Shown here one piece after another: positions 1 through 9,946 of a DNA stretch of 64,000 bases (positions are counted from its first letter, which is position 1; each line of letters begins with the position of its first letter). The notes below the pieces were generated by a model. It worked only from the letters and a program-made list of their open reading frames with translations. It ran no database searches and was not told the origin of the DNA. This DNA is from an uncultured Prevotella sp. (GTDB lineage Bacteria; Bacteroidota; Bacteroidia; Bacteroidales; Bacteroidaceae): positions 23,347 through 87,346 of the forward strand of contig ONQB01000010.1 in the NCBI GenBank assembly GCA_900319905.1. The letters are read 5' to 3'. Position numbers and translations under genes: made by a program.

Positions 1-2
1 TG

Positions 3-1250
3 CATCATACGGCCGTCAATGCCAATGGTGACCCCTGGACAGGCAGCATTGAGACCAATCGTTACGGAGCTTACATGAAGCATGCCTTTGTACTCAATCC
101 TGAGCACGGTACCAACATAGCTTGGATGACCGATGCCAGCATGCATCAGCAGAATGCCGGCTTTGGCTATAAGGCGTATGATGTGAACGAAAAGAACCTC
201 TACAGCAGCTTGATGCTGGAACATCATTTCACGATGCATCATGAGCTGTCAGTGGGCGCAAGCTTCAATCATGACTACTTCGGGCAGCGCTACAATCTGT
301 TCAACGACCATAATGCATCCCTCATTCGCGACAATGAAAAGGAGAACGTAGTGGGAGGCTATGCACAGTATACCTATTCGTTAGGAACCCGTTTCCTGGC
401 AATGGCAGGACTACGTGTCGACCACAGCAATCTCTATGGCACTTTCCTCACCCCGCGCTTTCACCTCAAATGGCAGGTGAGCGATCTTGTGGCGCTGAGG
501 GCATCGGCCGGTAAGGGCTATCGCAGCGTTCACGCGCTGGCAGAGTACAACTACCTCTTGGCCAGCAGCCGTCAGTTGGTGGTGGATCATCTCGATCAGG
601 AGTCGGCCTGGAACTATGGCGTGAGCAGCCAGTGGAATATTCCTTTGGCCAATAAGTACCTGTTGGTCAATGCCGAATACTACTATACTCGCTTTGGTAA
701 TCAGGCGGTTGTAGACTTCGATTCTGACCCACACCAGGTACGTATCAGTAACTTGAAGGGACTGAGCTATTCGCATGTCTTTCAGATAGATGCTTCTTAT
801 CCATTGTTAAAAGGATTGACCCTTACGGCCGCTTATCGCTACAACTATGTCAAGGAAACCTATAATGGCGTTAGAGCATGGAAGCCGCTGCAGAGCCGGC
901 ACAAGGAGTTGTTTACAGCTTCTTACAAGACTCCGCTTGGCATCTGGCAGTTTGATGCTACCTTGCAGTTAAATGGAAGTGGCCGTATGCCGACCCCCTA
1001 TGTGCTCGACGATGGGCAGACCTTGAGCTGGAACCGATACTTTAAGGGCTATGAACAGCTCAACTTGCAAGTAACCCGGTGGTTCCGTCATTTCTCTATC
1101 TATGTTGGAGGTGAGAATCTGACCAATCGCAAACAGCATAATGCAGTTATCGACGGAGCAAACCCTTGGGGCTCCAACTTCGATACAACGATGGTGTATG
1201 GCCCGGTGGAAGGTGCTATGGGATATGTCGGCATCCGCCTCAACATCTGA
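3..1250 (+). CDS. TonB-dependent outer-membrane receptor, C-terminal part (5' end outside window)
   Basis: The reading frame is open from base 3, so the gene begins upstream of the window. About 415 residues are visible, and they have the alternating hydrophobic/aromatic pattern of a 22-stranded TonB-dependent barrel (for example YAQYTYSLG, ALRASAGKGYRSVHALAEYN, LTAAYRYNYV). The end, a strand such as GYVGIRLNI with a nearby GGENLTNRKQ turn, is typical of the last strands of siderophore/metal-type receptors rather than SusC. The gene lies 49 bases before an HMA-domain protein, a pairing often seen in Bacteroidota, so a metal or metallophore substrate is plausible but inferred. Signal peptide, plug and TonB box are not visible. 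Confidence 0.88.
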   Translation, partial: HHTAVNANGDPWTGSIETNRYGAYMKHAFVLNPEHGTNIAWMTDASMHQQNAGFGYKAYDVNEKNLYSSLMLEHHFTMHHELSVGASFNHDYFGQRYNLFNDHNASLIRDNEKENVVGGYAQYTYSLGTRFLAMAGLRVDHSNLYGTFLTPRFHLKWQVSDLVALRASAGKGYRSVHALAEYNYLLASSRQLVVDHLDQESAWNYGVSSQWNIPLANKYLLVNAEYYYTRFGNQAVVDFDSDPHQVRISNLKGLSYSHVFQIDASYPLLKGLTLTAAYRYNYVKETYNGVRAWKPLQSRHKELFTASYKTPLGIWQFDATLQLNGSGRMPTPYVLDDGQTLSWNRYFKGYEQLNLQVTRWFRHFSIYVGGENLTNRKQHNAVIDGANPWGSNFDTTMVYGPVEGAMGYVGIRLNI

Positions 1251-1299
1251 TGTGAGGTGGTACTATCATGAATTCATTCATTATTATTAATATTGTATT

Positions 1300-1632
1300 A
1301 TGAGAAAGAGTTTGTTTGCAATGTTGGTCATGCTGATGGTTTCGGCAGTGACCTTCGCCAAAGACATCAAGACGGTGGTGTTCACCACCACGCCGCAGAT
1401 GCACTGTGAGAACTGTGAGAATAAGATTAAGAACAACCTGCGTTTTGAGAAAGGCGTGAAGGAGATCACAACTAGTGTCGACAATCAGACCGTCACCGTG
1501 AAATACGATGCCGACAAAACTACGCCCGACAAAATCCAGCAGGGTTTCAAGAAGTTTGGCTATGAGGCACGCCAACTGAAAGATGGGGAGAAGATAAAGC
1601 GCGACCTCAACGAGCAGTGCGATAATATGTAG
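1300..1632 (+). CDS. Secreted heavy-metal-associated (HMA) domain protein
   Basis: A 110-residue protein. Residues 1-20 form a signal peptide (MRKSLFAMLVMLMVSAVTFA). The rest is one HMA/CopZ-like ferredoxin-fold domain: the metal-binding loop MHCENCENKI supplies two Cys in a CxxC, followed by the usual GVKEITTSVDNQTVTVKYD and a late FGYEA. Such domains bind Cu(I) or related soft metals. Because it carries an export signal, it probably works in the periplasm as a chaperone or scavenger for the TonB-dependent receptor just upstream, with which it probably forms an operon. The partnership is inferred. A 20-bp tandem duplication covers the stop codon. Confidence 0.85.
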   Translation: MRKSLFAMLVMLMVSAVTFAKDIKTVVFTTTPQMHCENCENKIKNNLRFEKGVKEITTSVDNQTVTVKYDADKTTPDKIQQGFKKFGYEARQLKDGEKIKRDLNEQCDNM

Positions 1633-1662
1633 CCTGTGGCTGTAATATGTAGCCTGTGGCTG
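1623..1662 (+). repeat. Perfect 2 x 20 bp tandem duplication over the HMA stop codon
   Basis: The unit TAATATGTAGCCTGTGGCTG occurs twice back to back. The first copy contains the last bases and TAG stop of the HMA gene; the second lies just downstream. It looks like a recent slippage or duplication event and does not change the protein. Confidence 0.9.
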
Positions 1663-1676
1663 AACTCCTGTATTTG

Positions 1677-1717
1677 AAAAGCCGGTATGTTGTCTGTTGG
1701 TAACATATCGGCTTTTT
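1677..1717 (+). terminator. Intrinsic terminator after the HMA gene
   Basis: Inverted repeat AAAAGCCGGTATGTT ... AACATATCGGCTTTTT with a 10-base loop and one G-T pair, ending in a T run. It lies 45 bases after the stop codon and would end the receptor-HMA transcript. Confidence 0.85.
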
Positions 1718-1845
1718 GTTATCCTGTATTTTCCCAGATAAGTTATAGTTTCGCATGATTTTAGTTGAATAGCCGATTAACTGTTATTTTGCTAACTTTT
1801 TTTATCAAAAAGATTTCGATTTGTTTTATCCTTTTGAAGGATTTG

Positions 1846-1877
1846 TTTGTCTTTGCCATTGAAATGAATTAACTTTG
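1846..1877 (+). promoter_or_regulatory. Bacteroidota-type promoter upstream of the putA region
   Basis: TTTG at 1846-1849 and TAACTTTG at 1870-1877, separated by 20 bases, match the -33/-7 consensus of Bacteroidota primary-sigma promoters. Transcription would begin near 1885, a few bases before a small leader ORF. Confidence 0.65.
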
Positions 1878-1893
1878 AAAAACATTGAGAGAC

Positions 1894-2022
1894 ATGAAGA
1901 GGTTCTACTTTGATTTATTTAGTCGACAAGCCTTATCGGAGTTGCACCGATACCGTGCTGTCATGTTTAGTCCCACACGTGTGCTATCTCTCAAGCACGT
2001 ACATTTTTTATTCAAACACTAA
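1894..2022 (+). other. Possible 42-codon leader ORF in the putA 5' region
   Basis: An ATG about ten bases after the predicted transcription start opens a 42-residue frame (begins MKRFYFDLFSRQ, ends HFLFKH) that stops just before the putA region. Its 3' half overlaps a weak hairpin (left arm near 1977-1985, right arm 1994-2000) followed by a six-T run at 2005-2010. The arrangement of promoter, short ORF and hairpin with T run resembles an attenuation leader, but the peptide is not proline-rich and I know no homologue, so it may be chance. Confidence 0.3.
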
Positions 2023-2073
2023 ACATGATTTACTATAGACTAACCAACAATCAAAGAGGTCGAGTCCTGGCTC

Positions 2074-5000
2074 ATGACCTTATACAAGACCAGTCAGGAA
2101 AGTATTACCCCCGCTGAACGTCGGGAACAGAACATGTATGCCACGATGGTGGAACGACCCAGCGACAAGAAGTTCCTTGTTCAGATGCTGGATGAGAGTT
2201 CTCAGATTCGAGACAACCGCAAGTTGGCCAAGCGCATCAAAACGCTTATAGACGAGTTTGGCGTCCCCCGAGTTCCTCAGCAAGCGTGACGCATGGCTTT
2301 TTCGTATGTACCAGTCGTTTGGTTATCATTTCTATCCCATTGCCATCCCTATCATCAAGAAGCGCCTGCGTACCGATACTTCCCGTGTCATCCTCGATGC
2401 GGCTCGCCCGGCGCTGACCAAGCACCTCGCTGAACGTAATCATGAGGATATCGGGCAGAACGTCAACCTCTTGGGTGAGGTGGTGTTAGGAGACAAAGAG
2501 GCCGACAAGCGTTATTACGACACGATTGAGGCACTGAAACAACCAGATATCAACTACATCTCGGTCAAGATTTCCGGCATCTATGCCCAGACCCACGTGC
2601 TGAACTACGAGGAGAGCTTCCCCGAACTGGTGCGTCGCATGTCGAAGCTTTATCAGACTGCCATCGACTATCCTTATGTAGACGAGAAGGGTAATAAGAC
2701 TCCGAAGTTCGTCAACCTTGACATGGAGGAGTACAAGGACTTCGATATGACTATCCGTGTGTTCTTTGCTACGCTGTCTAAGCCAGAGTTCCTTCATTAT
2801 TCAGCCGGCTTCGTAGTGCAGGCTTATCTGCCCGATGCTTATGGCTTCCAGACACGTCTGCTTGAGTTTGCCAAGGAGCGTTGCGCACGTGGCGGAGCAT
2901 GGATCAAAATGCGTATCGTCAAGGGATGTAACCTTGATATGGAAACTGTCTCCTCGTCGCTGCGTGGCTGGCCTTCGCCGGTGCGCCCCAACAAGACGGA
3001 GGTGGACGCCAACTATCTGCACATCATCGAGCGCGGGCTGCTTCCCGAGAACTCTAAGTATTTGCACATTGGTATGACATCGCACAACCTATATACCATC
3101 TCGTATGCTTATCTGCTGACGCAGAAATACCAGACACCGAAGGACACCTTCTGCTTTGAGATGCTCGAGGGTATGGCAGATCACGTATGGCGTGCGCAGT
3201 CGAAGGTTGGCAATCATGTGGTGCTCTATGCTCCTGTCGTGCATGACAAGGAGTTTCTCTATGCCGTGTCCTATCTCGTGCGCCGTATGGACGAGAACAC
3301 AGCTCCTGGCAACTTCCTCAGCCATTCGTTCAACCTCAAGCCGGGTACGGAGACTTGGAAGTTCCTGCAGAAGCAGTTTGAGGATGCCTATGCCATCAAG
3401 GATAAGCTCAACCACACTCCTTTCCGTACGCAAGACCGCCGCAAGCCTTACATTCCTATTCCGCCGTCCGATGTGATGGTTAACGAGCAGGATACTGATT
3501 TCGACCGTGAGTGCAACCAGGAGTGGCAGCGTGACATCTTCAAGAAATGGAAGAAGAGTCTGTCGGACAAGCCCGAGGTGATCCCAACGCAGATTGGAGC
3601 AGCAACCGTCGTCAATGACAGCCGTTACAAGTACTACGACCGTAGTCAGGATGAGGACGTGGAGGTCTGCGAGATGTCGAGGGCTAATGTCAGTCAGGTG
3701 GAGCAGGTACTGAAGATTGCTGCTGAGGATCCTGGTCATTGGCGTGATACAACCATCGAGGAGCGTCATAAGATTATGTACGATGCCGCCAACCGCTTGG
3801 GTAATATGCGCGGTGATCTGATTGGCGCAATGTGTGCCATTACGGGTAAGACGGTTGTAGAAGGCGATGTAGAAGTGTCGGAGGGTATTGACTACTGTCG
3901 TTTCTACACCACGTCGATGAAGAAATTCTATGCCCTCCGTGATGTCGATATCAAGGCCAAGGGCACGGTGCTTGTCATCTCTCCTTGGAACTTTCCTTGT
4001 GCCATACCGTGTGGTGGTGTCGTCGCAGGTTTGGCATCCGGCAATACCGTCATCCTGAAGCCTGCGTCTGTAGCTGCACCTGTGGCATAGCTCTTTGCCA
4101 AGGCTTTTTGGGATGCTGGCGTTCCGAAGGAAGCCTTTCAGGTGATTATCACGGAACGTGATGCGCTGAACAAGCTCACGCAGGCACCCGAGGTGAAGCA
4201 CATCATCCTTACGGGTGGTACTGATACCGCACAGTCTATTCTGCGTGCAAAACCCACGACTTCATTGTCAGCCGAGACTGGTGGCAAGGATGTGATTATT
4301 GTGACTGCTTCTGCTGATATGGACCACGCTATCATGTGTGCTTGTCATTCCGCTTTCGGCAATGCAGGACAGAAGTGCTCGTCGTGCTCGTTGTTGTTGG
4401 TGGTGGAGCGCTCTGTCTACGATCGCCCTGAGTTCCGTGAGAAGCTTCGTGATTGTGCCACCAGCATGAAGGTGGGAGGCGTCTGGAATGCAGGAAATGT
4501 CGTAGGCCCGCTGATCACCAACAAGAATGAGAAACTGCTTAAGGCGCTCAGCACGCTAGAAGATGGGGAAGAATGGCTTGTCGCTCCGCGTTGGGTTGAC
4601 AAGAAACACTACATCCTCGCCCCGACGGTAAAGATTGGTGTAAAGCCTCTGAACTATTCCTTCCGTACAGAGCTCTTTGTCCCGATGCTGTCGGTTGCGC
4701 CTTTTGATACTTTACAGGAAGCCATCGACTTGGTCAATGGCCTTGACTATGGCTTGACTTCAGGTATCCAGACCCTCGACGAGAACGAGCGTCGCTACTG
4801 GCATGACTCCGTCATGGCGGGCAACCTCTATATCAACCGAGGCATCACGGAAGCCATCGTCAACCGTCAGCCTTTTGGTGGCATGAAGCTCTCAGCCTTC
4901 GGCCCTGGCATCAAGGCTGGTGGTCCTAACTACTGTCAGCAGTTCACCATCATTACTGTCAAACCGGATTCCACGACAGACTACAAGAAAAGCTATGCTG

Positions 5001-5506
5001 AGGCTTGGGAGTCGGAGTTCCGCCGTCCGCGGGATTGGAACCACATCCATGGAGAACAGAATGTCTTCCGTTATCTGCCGCTGAAGGGTGGTATGGCATT
5101 GCGTCTGTTCAAGGACGACCCCGACACACTGGCCGAGATGGTGGCATTGGCCGCGCATTTATGTGGCACGCCTCTCACTGTCAGTATCGATCCCAGTGAC
5201 AAGCGTGAAGATCTGAGTGAGAAACTGTCTGAATTAGGAGCCGGAACAAAAGTGGAATCGTTGGCTTCGTTCATCGAGTCAATGCCGAGCTATGAGCGCA
5301 TTCGCACTTGTTCCCCCGACATCCCCGTTGAGATGTATCAGCGTGCTGCCGCCACCAATCGGTTCATTGTTACGGACGCTCCTGTGAAGGATGGTCGTGT
5401 AGAACTCATTCATTACCTGAAGGAGCAGAGCATAGCCTTCGAGTATCACCGCTATGGCAGTGGACAAGATAAGGAGCCGAAGATAGAAGAAGAGTACACA
5501 TTCTAA
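2074..5506 (+). pseudogene. putA: putA-like proline dehydrogenase / delta-1-pyrroline-5-carboxylate dehydrogenase, broken by a frameshift and a nonsense codon
   Basis: The pieces add up to about 1,150 residues, the expected length of the fused enzyme that oxidises proline to glutamate. The first 65-75 residues are in frame 1 (the frame is open back to 2044, so the original start is uncertain). After a run of five C at 2265-2269 the homology continues in frame 2; removing one C restores ...DEFGVPEFLSKRD. The proline dehydrogenase domain follows (YISVKISGIYAQ, KFVNLDMEEY, WIKMRIVKGCN). The aldehyde dehydrogenase domain has ISPWNFPCAIP, then a TAG at 4088-4090 where AAPVA-W-LFAKAFWDAG is expected (TGG to TAG), and continues in the same frame with ETGGKDVIIV, the catalytic Cys in FGNAGQKCSS and NRQPFGGMKLSAFGPG. 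Everything outside the two lesions is well kept, so inactivation is recent, or the lesions are sequencing errors. Confidence 0.88.
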
Positions 5507-5511
5507 TTATG

Positions 5512-5555
5512 AAAAAGGGCTGCGACAAGGTATTCATACCTCACGCAGCTCTTTT
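5512..5555. terminator. Bidirectional terminator between convergent putA and pectinesterase genes
   Basis: GGGCTGCG pairs with CGCAGCTCT, and inside it AGGTAT TC ATACCT forms a second perfect arm. The stem has an A run on the left and a T run on the right, so it can act for both convergent transcripts. Confidence 0.8.
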
Positions 5556-5613
5556 CCCTTTGCTCCTTCTTCGGAATTTCAATCGATGAAATACATGGAA
5601 TAACGTTGAATGG

Positions 5614-6600
5614 TTATTTTGTCGGAATCCAGCTCACATCCCCGTTGAACACCTCTTTAAGCGTTATTTTCGAGGCCTCAGCCTTGGTAAGTTGTCTTGA
5701 CCATTTCACGCGCTCCTTAGTGTCAGCGCCAGCGCCATGGTTGTTATATTCCATGTAGCGCACGGTACCTTCCTTGGCTGGGTCGTGGTAGTCGACCCAG
5801 TTCTTCCAGCCTGCTGGCGCGATGTGCTTGCCGAGCTCGCAGTTCATGAACAGCGTGTAGGCATAAGCTCGCCAGGGTCGCCCCAACTTAACATTGGTCA
5901 CTGAGTCAGCTGCCGTCAGTGTGCTGTTATTGAAGATATAGCCGTACTTACAGTCTTTGGGTGTTGATGCTGCGGTGACATACGAGTTGATTTTGCTGTA
6001 GATCTCGCAGTTTTCGAACCAGGCTGTTGACGGGCCGAAGATAAAGTCCGTGGTACCCTCAATGTAGCAATTGAGAAAATAGAGTAGGGTATAGGGCATA
6101 CCTGTGTAGACCGTATCTTGGCAACCTAAGAAGCGGCAGTTGACAAAGGCAAGGCGTGTGCCCTCAGTGTGCAGGGCGACAGCTTGTCCCAGGCGCGGGG
6201 CATTGTTCTCGATGGTAAGGTTGCGCAAAGTTATATTGCAACCCTCTATCTTCAAAGTGTACGTGCGGAACGTGCCCATGGGCTTGCCAGTAGGAGGATA
6301 GGTGATATTGGCATGGTCATCGTAGGTGATAATGGTCTTGTCACGGTCCTGCCCGATGATCTCAATATTAGTAAGCCATGATGGGATGATGAGCTTCTCC
6401 TTGTAGATGCCATTCTTCACATAGATCACCTTTTTGTATTCCATGAAAGCACGGCACACCTCCACGGCTTCGCTGATGGTTCGGAACGCACCGCTCCCGT
6501 CGCGGGCAACTATCAGTGTGTCGGTATTGTCGTACTTGCCACGGGCATTGGCCTGATAACAGCTGAGGATGAGCATTAGAATGATGAGTGTCTGTCTCAT
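5614..6600 (-). CDS. Pectin methylesterase (carbohydrate esterase family 8)
   Basis: A 328-residue secreted protein with a signal peptide (about residues 1-19, ending SCYQANA). It removes methyl esters from homogalacturonan, giving pectate for the polygalacturonases encoded further on. All the CE8 blocks are visible: IVARDGSGAFRTISEA near the N-terminus, GQAVALHTEGTRLAFVNC, the catalytic-Asp block CRFLGCQDTVYTG, the second-Asp block EGTTDFIFGPSTAWFENC, and LGRPWRAYAYTLFMNC with the Arg of the active site. Length is normal for the family. It is transcribed alone, diverging from the C10 protease gene, with no clear TAnnTTTG box on its own strand. Confidence 0.95.
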   Translation of the reverse strand: MRQTLIILMLILSCYQANARGKYDNTDTLIVARDGSGAFRTISEAVEVCRAFMEYKKVIYVKNGIYKEKLIIPSWLTNIEIIGQDRDKTIITYDDHANITYPPTGKPMGTFRTYTLKIEGCNITLRNLTIENNAPRLGQAVALHTEGTRLAFVNCRFLGCQDTVYTGMPYTLLYFLNCYIEGTTDFIFGPSTAWFENCEIYSKINSYVTAASTPKDCKYGYIFNNSTLTAADSVTNVKLGRPWRAYAYTLFMNCELGKHIAPAGWKNWVDYHDPAKEGTVRYMEYNNHGAGADTKERVKWSRQLTKAEASKITLKEVFNGDVSWIPTK

Positions 6601-6776
6601 TGTTTGACGTTGTTTGATGTTTTTTTTGATGTTATCGTAAGTGTTTCATATCTATGCGGACATCGTTGCTGCTCCACATTTCCTTTGTGGGAAGACAGCG
6701 GCGTTGTCATTGTTTGTCCGTAAAAGAAACGATGGAGTTGTGAATAATATTGTAAGAAACAATGATAAAAACATTA

Positions 6777-6802
6777 TTGCTCCATTTTTTTTGCTAACTT
6801 TG
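6777..6802 (+). promoter_or_regulatory. Probable promoter of the C10 protease gene
   Basis: TAACTTTG at 6795-6802 matches the TAnnTTTG -7 box; a TTG at 6777-6779 is the nearest -33 candidate, with a shorter spacer than usual. The start codon is 27 bases downstream. Confidence 0.5.
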
Positions 6803-6828
6803 CAAGTGATAACTAACTCCATATTATC

Positions 6829-9735
6829 ATGAAACTCAAATACACATTAGCAGCACTTGCCGCCTTGTCCACCATGTCGGCGCAGGCGTTGCCCATCAAG
6901 AAGTCAGAGGCTCGTGAGATTGCCCAGACGTTTATTGACATCAACGATACTACCGCTGATGACGATACCTATTGTCCTTATTACATTTTCTCCCGTGGCT
7001 CTGGTAAGGGCTTCGTCATTGTCTCCGGTGACGACAGCACGACGCCCATCCTTGGCTACACCGACCAGGGCGACTACGTGAAAGGCGGCATGCCCGAGCC
7101 CTTTGAACAGATGCTTGCGCAATGGGCCAACCGCATCCAACAATTACAGAAAACCCATACTGCAGGGGCTAAGCGCATGCCTCAGACACCGGCGCTCATA
7201 CAGCGTCGTCTGGCTGCAGCCGCCAGCCACCCCAGTTGGAGCAGTGTCTCACCGTTGATTGTCACTCACTGGCATCAGAGCTATCCTTACAACATGCTTG
7301 CACCTCGTCGTACCGACAACAACCAGCAGGCCATGACGGGCTGCGAGGCCACTGCGGCAGCACAAATCGTGTATTACTTCCGCCGCGACAATCCATCTGC
7401 GCTTCTCTATGCCACACCCACCTATAGTGGTAGTTGGTTTCATGCGCCTGTCACCATGTCGCTTCCCGCCGGCACACCCGTTCGCTACGACTTGATGAAG
7501 CTCAGTGGCACAGGAACGCTACAGCAAGACTCGGCTGTGGCTGTGCTCATGTATGCGGTGGGCACCTGCGCACGGCTGGGTTATGGCTATCAAGATGGTA
7601 CGGCAACTGCCGGACAGACCTCTGACATGGGCAACAGCATCAGCAGTGAATTCAACCTGCAGAACGACTACCTCTACAAAGGCTCCTACTCGCAGTCTGG
7701 TTGGGAAGCGATGATCTACGCCAACCTTTCTTCGGGTCGCCCGTTGCTTTATTCGGGTTCCAATCCCACTTCTGGCGGACATGCCGTTGTGCTAGACGGC
7801 TATCAGTCAAGTACTGGACTCTTCCACTTCAATTTCGGTTGGGGCGGTCAGGGTGACGGCTACTACACTGTGAACGACTCCACGGGCATGAATGGCTTCA
7901 ACTCAGACCAGGCCGTTTTGGCAAACATCACGCCTAAAAAGCAAAATATCAAAGGTGAGCTCTCAACCAACGGCCTGTATACAAAAGCACAGTCGACGAT
8001 ACGTGCCAAGATTTTCAACAACAGTACGTTAGCTTACAAAGGCATTAACCTGTATTGTTCCAACATCAACTTGATGCCCACCACAGACCCGACGGCTTCT
8101 GACAATGTCTCGGAGATAGTGCCAGGTGACAGCCTTACTATTGACTTCGTCTACCATCCCACAAGTGCCAAGCCACTTTACATTTTTCTCACCGACGCCA
8201 ACAAGAACTTGCTCGATTCCATGCAGGTGATGGTGCAGACCTCTAAGGCTGACCTTGTGCTCAACAGTATCAAGGTAGATGCCAGTGGAGTTACAGTAAA
8301 CCACGAAGGTCAGGCTTATCAGCAGGTGAACAATACCACAGTCAATGTCAGTGTAAACTTGACCAATGGCCCGGAGGGCACCTACTGTCAGCCTTACATC
8401 AGATGCCATCTCGACAGCTTGGATCAGTCGACGAAGGAATGGAAATCAGTTAAGACGTTATCCATTAACAAGTTGATCTTTGAGGCTGGTGCTACTCGCG
8501 ATACCCTTTTTACTTACTCCAGCTTGGAGCCTGAGCGCTATTATCGTGCTTACATGGAGAAGCGCGTGAATGCCGGTGTCACCTCTCAGATGACGTTTGC
8601 AACGGCAGACTCTGTAGTCTATTTCGTCGTGGCCAAGCCCGATTTCGCCCTTACCGTGAATGGGCGTGGAGCGATAGCTACTGGCCATTGGAATGAGGCG
8701 CTTTTCAACAAGGCCGCTACCGATGCTAATGTGACGTCCTATGACCTTACCGCCGTGAAGGATCTGAATATCCAACCGGTGTCTGCTAATGGCAATGCAG
8801 TGTTCTATTTGAGCTATCGTGTGCCAGGAACCATCAATACTGTTGTGGACGGACAGTGCGACAGTCTGGTAATTCACACGTCGGGTGAGTTCCTGCCCAC
8901 ACAGGCTTTCACCGCAAAGAAAGCGGTGCTCGTGCTCGACAGCGTCCGCACCGGACAATGGGGTGAGGTGGTTGTGCCGTTTGCCGTGTCGTTGCCCTCA
9001 GGCATGCAGGGACGTCAGGTTACAGCAGTGGGTACCACTAGACTCACGATGGAGAATGTGCGCAGTGTGAGTACTATGCAGCCACTGCTTTATCTCACTG
9101 ACCGTGATGCTTTGCATACCTTGGAGGCCAGCGATGTCACGATTACGACTGACAGCGTTGCTACTGCAGCCAATGGATTGTGGATGGGCTACACCGTCAC
9201 AACTACGACTGGTGATGGCGTCTCTCTCTTGGGTGAGACGAAAGGCGTGCCAGCTTATCTTGCTGCTGAGGCCGGCTCCCGTGTGGTTCCGTTTGCCACG
9301 CAAATCACTGGCACTTATGCCAATGGCTACCGCGTATACATGAGTGGCCGCTATGCATCTATCGACGCGCTCTATACCGCATTGGCCGACACCTTGAACA
9401 AAGCTTATCAGATAATGGATGAGTATGGGGCCACTGCCGTGCAGTCACTCGGAGACAGCGTAGCCAAGGCTGAATCTTTCTTCAACAATTATGAGGCTAC
9501 GGGTTCGCAGCAGGTGAAAGACTATATTACGATGCTGAGTAATCTGATGAAGCAATACCTCAACCAGGGTGTTACCGATGGTATCAGCCGTGTGAGTGTG
9601 ACTAAGCCGGAGACCGACGATGAGGCTGCACGCACGGAATATTTCAGTGTTGACGGTCGCCGCTTGTCCCATCCTGTTCCTGGCCTTGTCATTGTGAAGC
9701 GTGGCTCCGTTGTGAGGAAGATTTGGGTGAGGTAA
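6829..9735 (+). CDS. Secreted C10 (streptopain/interpain-like) cysteine protease with long C-terminal extension
   Basis: 968 residues. Signal peptide about 1-20 (ends MSAQA); then the SpeB-type inhibitory prodomain (YYIFSRGSGKGFVIVSGDD, about 50-110). The papain-like domain runs from about 135 to 365: the catalytic Cys is C172 in MTGCEATAAAQIVYYF and the catalytic His is H318 in GGHAVVLDGY, with the family block FHFNFGWGGQGDGYY after it. Spacing agrees with interpain A of P. intermedia. The 600-residue remainder contains beta-rich repeats of unknown role and ends YFSVDGRRLSHPVPGLVIVK... , a short sorting-like tail also seen on other secreted enzymes here. Probable role is extracellular protein degradation; it has no obvious link to pectin use. 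Confidence 0.92.
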   Translation: MKLKYTLAALAALSTMSAQALPIKKSEAREIAQTFIDINDTTADDDTYCPYYIFSRGSGKGFVIVSGDDSTTPILGYTDQGDYVKGGMPEPFEQMLAQWANRIQQLQKTHTAGAKRMPQTPALIQRRLAAAASHPSWSSVSPLIVTHWHQSYPYNMLAPRRTDNNQQAMTGCEATAAAQIVYYFRRDNPSALLYATPTYSGSWFHAPVTMSLPAGTPVRYDLMKLSGTGTLQQDSAVAVLMYAVGTCARLGYGYQDGTATAGQTSDMGNSISSEFNLQNDYLYKGSYSQSGWEAMIYANLSSGRPLLYSGSNPTSGGHAVVLDGYQSSTGLFHFNFGWGGQGDGYYTVNDSTGMNGFNSDQAVLANITPKKQNIKGELSTNGLYTKAQSTIRAKIFNNSTLAYKGINLYCSNINLMPTTDPTASDNVSEIVPGDSLTIDFVYHPTSAKPLYIFLTDANKNLLDSMQVMVQTSKADLVLNSIKVDASGVTVNHEGQAYQQVNNTTVNVSVNLTNGPEGTYCQPYIRCHLDSLDQSTKEWKSVKTLSINKLIFEAGATRDTLFTYSSLEPERYYRAYMEKRVNAGVTSQMTFATADSVVYFVVAKPDFALTVNGRGAIATGHWNEALFNKAATDANVTSYDLTAVKDLNIQPVSANGNAVFYLSYRVPGTINTVVDGQCDSLVIHTSGEFLPTQAFTAKKAVLVLDSVRTGQWGEVVVPFAVSLPSGMQGRQVTAVGTTRLTMENVRSVSTMQPLLYLTDRDALHTLEASDVTITTDSVATAANGLWMGYTVTTTTGDGVSLLGETKGVPAYLAAEAGSRVVPFATQITGTYANGYRVYMSGRYASIDALYTALADTLNKAYQIMDEYGATAVQSLGDSVAKAESFFNNYEATGSQQVKDYITMLSNLMKQYLNQGVTDGISRVSVTKPETDDEAARTEYFSVDGRRLSHPVPGLVIVKRGSVVRKIWVR

Positions 9736-9785
9736 TCCTTATTGGCAATCATCCTACTTAGACGACAGTGTCGTCAACCATTAGA

Positions 9786-9941
9786 AAAGGAGGATGTATT
9801 AAAATTGGAGAAGTCCGGAAGTTCAGAAGTCCGGAAGTTCAGTCATTGCTATAAAGATATCTTATTATCAGATACTTATTCATTTGACTGGACTCCTGGA
9901 CTCCTGAACTTCCGGACTTCTCCATTTAGTTACACCCTTTT
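9786..9941. repeat. Long inverted repeat between convergent genes (family copy A)
   Basis: A perfect 20-bp arm (9807-9826, GGAGAAGTCCGGAAGTTCAG) is repeated inverted at 9904-9923. Outside it, GGATGTATTAAAATTGGAG on the left pairs imperfectly with CTCCATTTAGTTACACCC on the right. A partial direct copy of the arm follows the left arm (9827-9842). The outer sequence (GTGTATNAAAATTGGAGAAG) is shared with the palindrome at 33299-33346. It sits between the converging C10 protease and cmk genes and probably terminates both. Confidence 0.75.
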
Positions 9942-9946
9942 TGTAA

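Noticed and set aside
4088-4090. TAG in putA as read-through or a pyrrolysine codon
   Set aside because: The gene also has an independent frameshift, the neighbouring family residue is Trp (TGG to TAG is one change), and no recoding element is visible.
3089-4201. Long minus-strand frame opposite putA (370 codons)
   Set aside because: No family resemblance and exactly opposite a well-conserved gene; codon-shadow effect.
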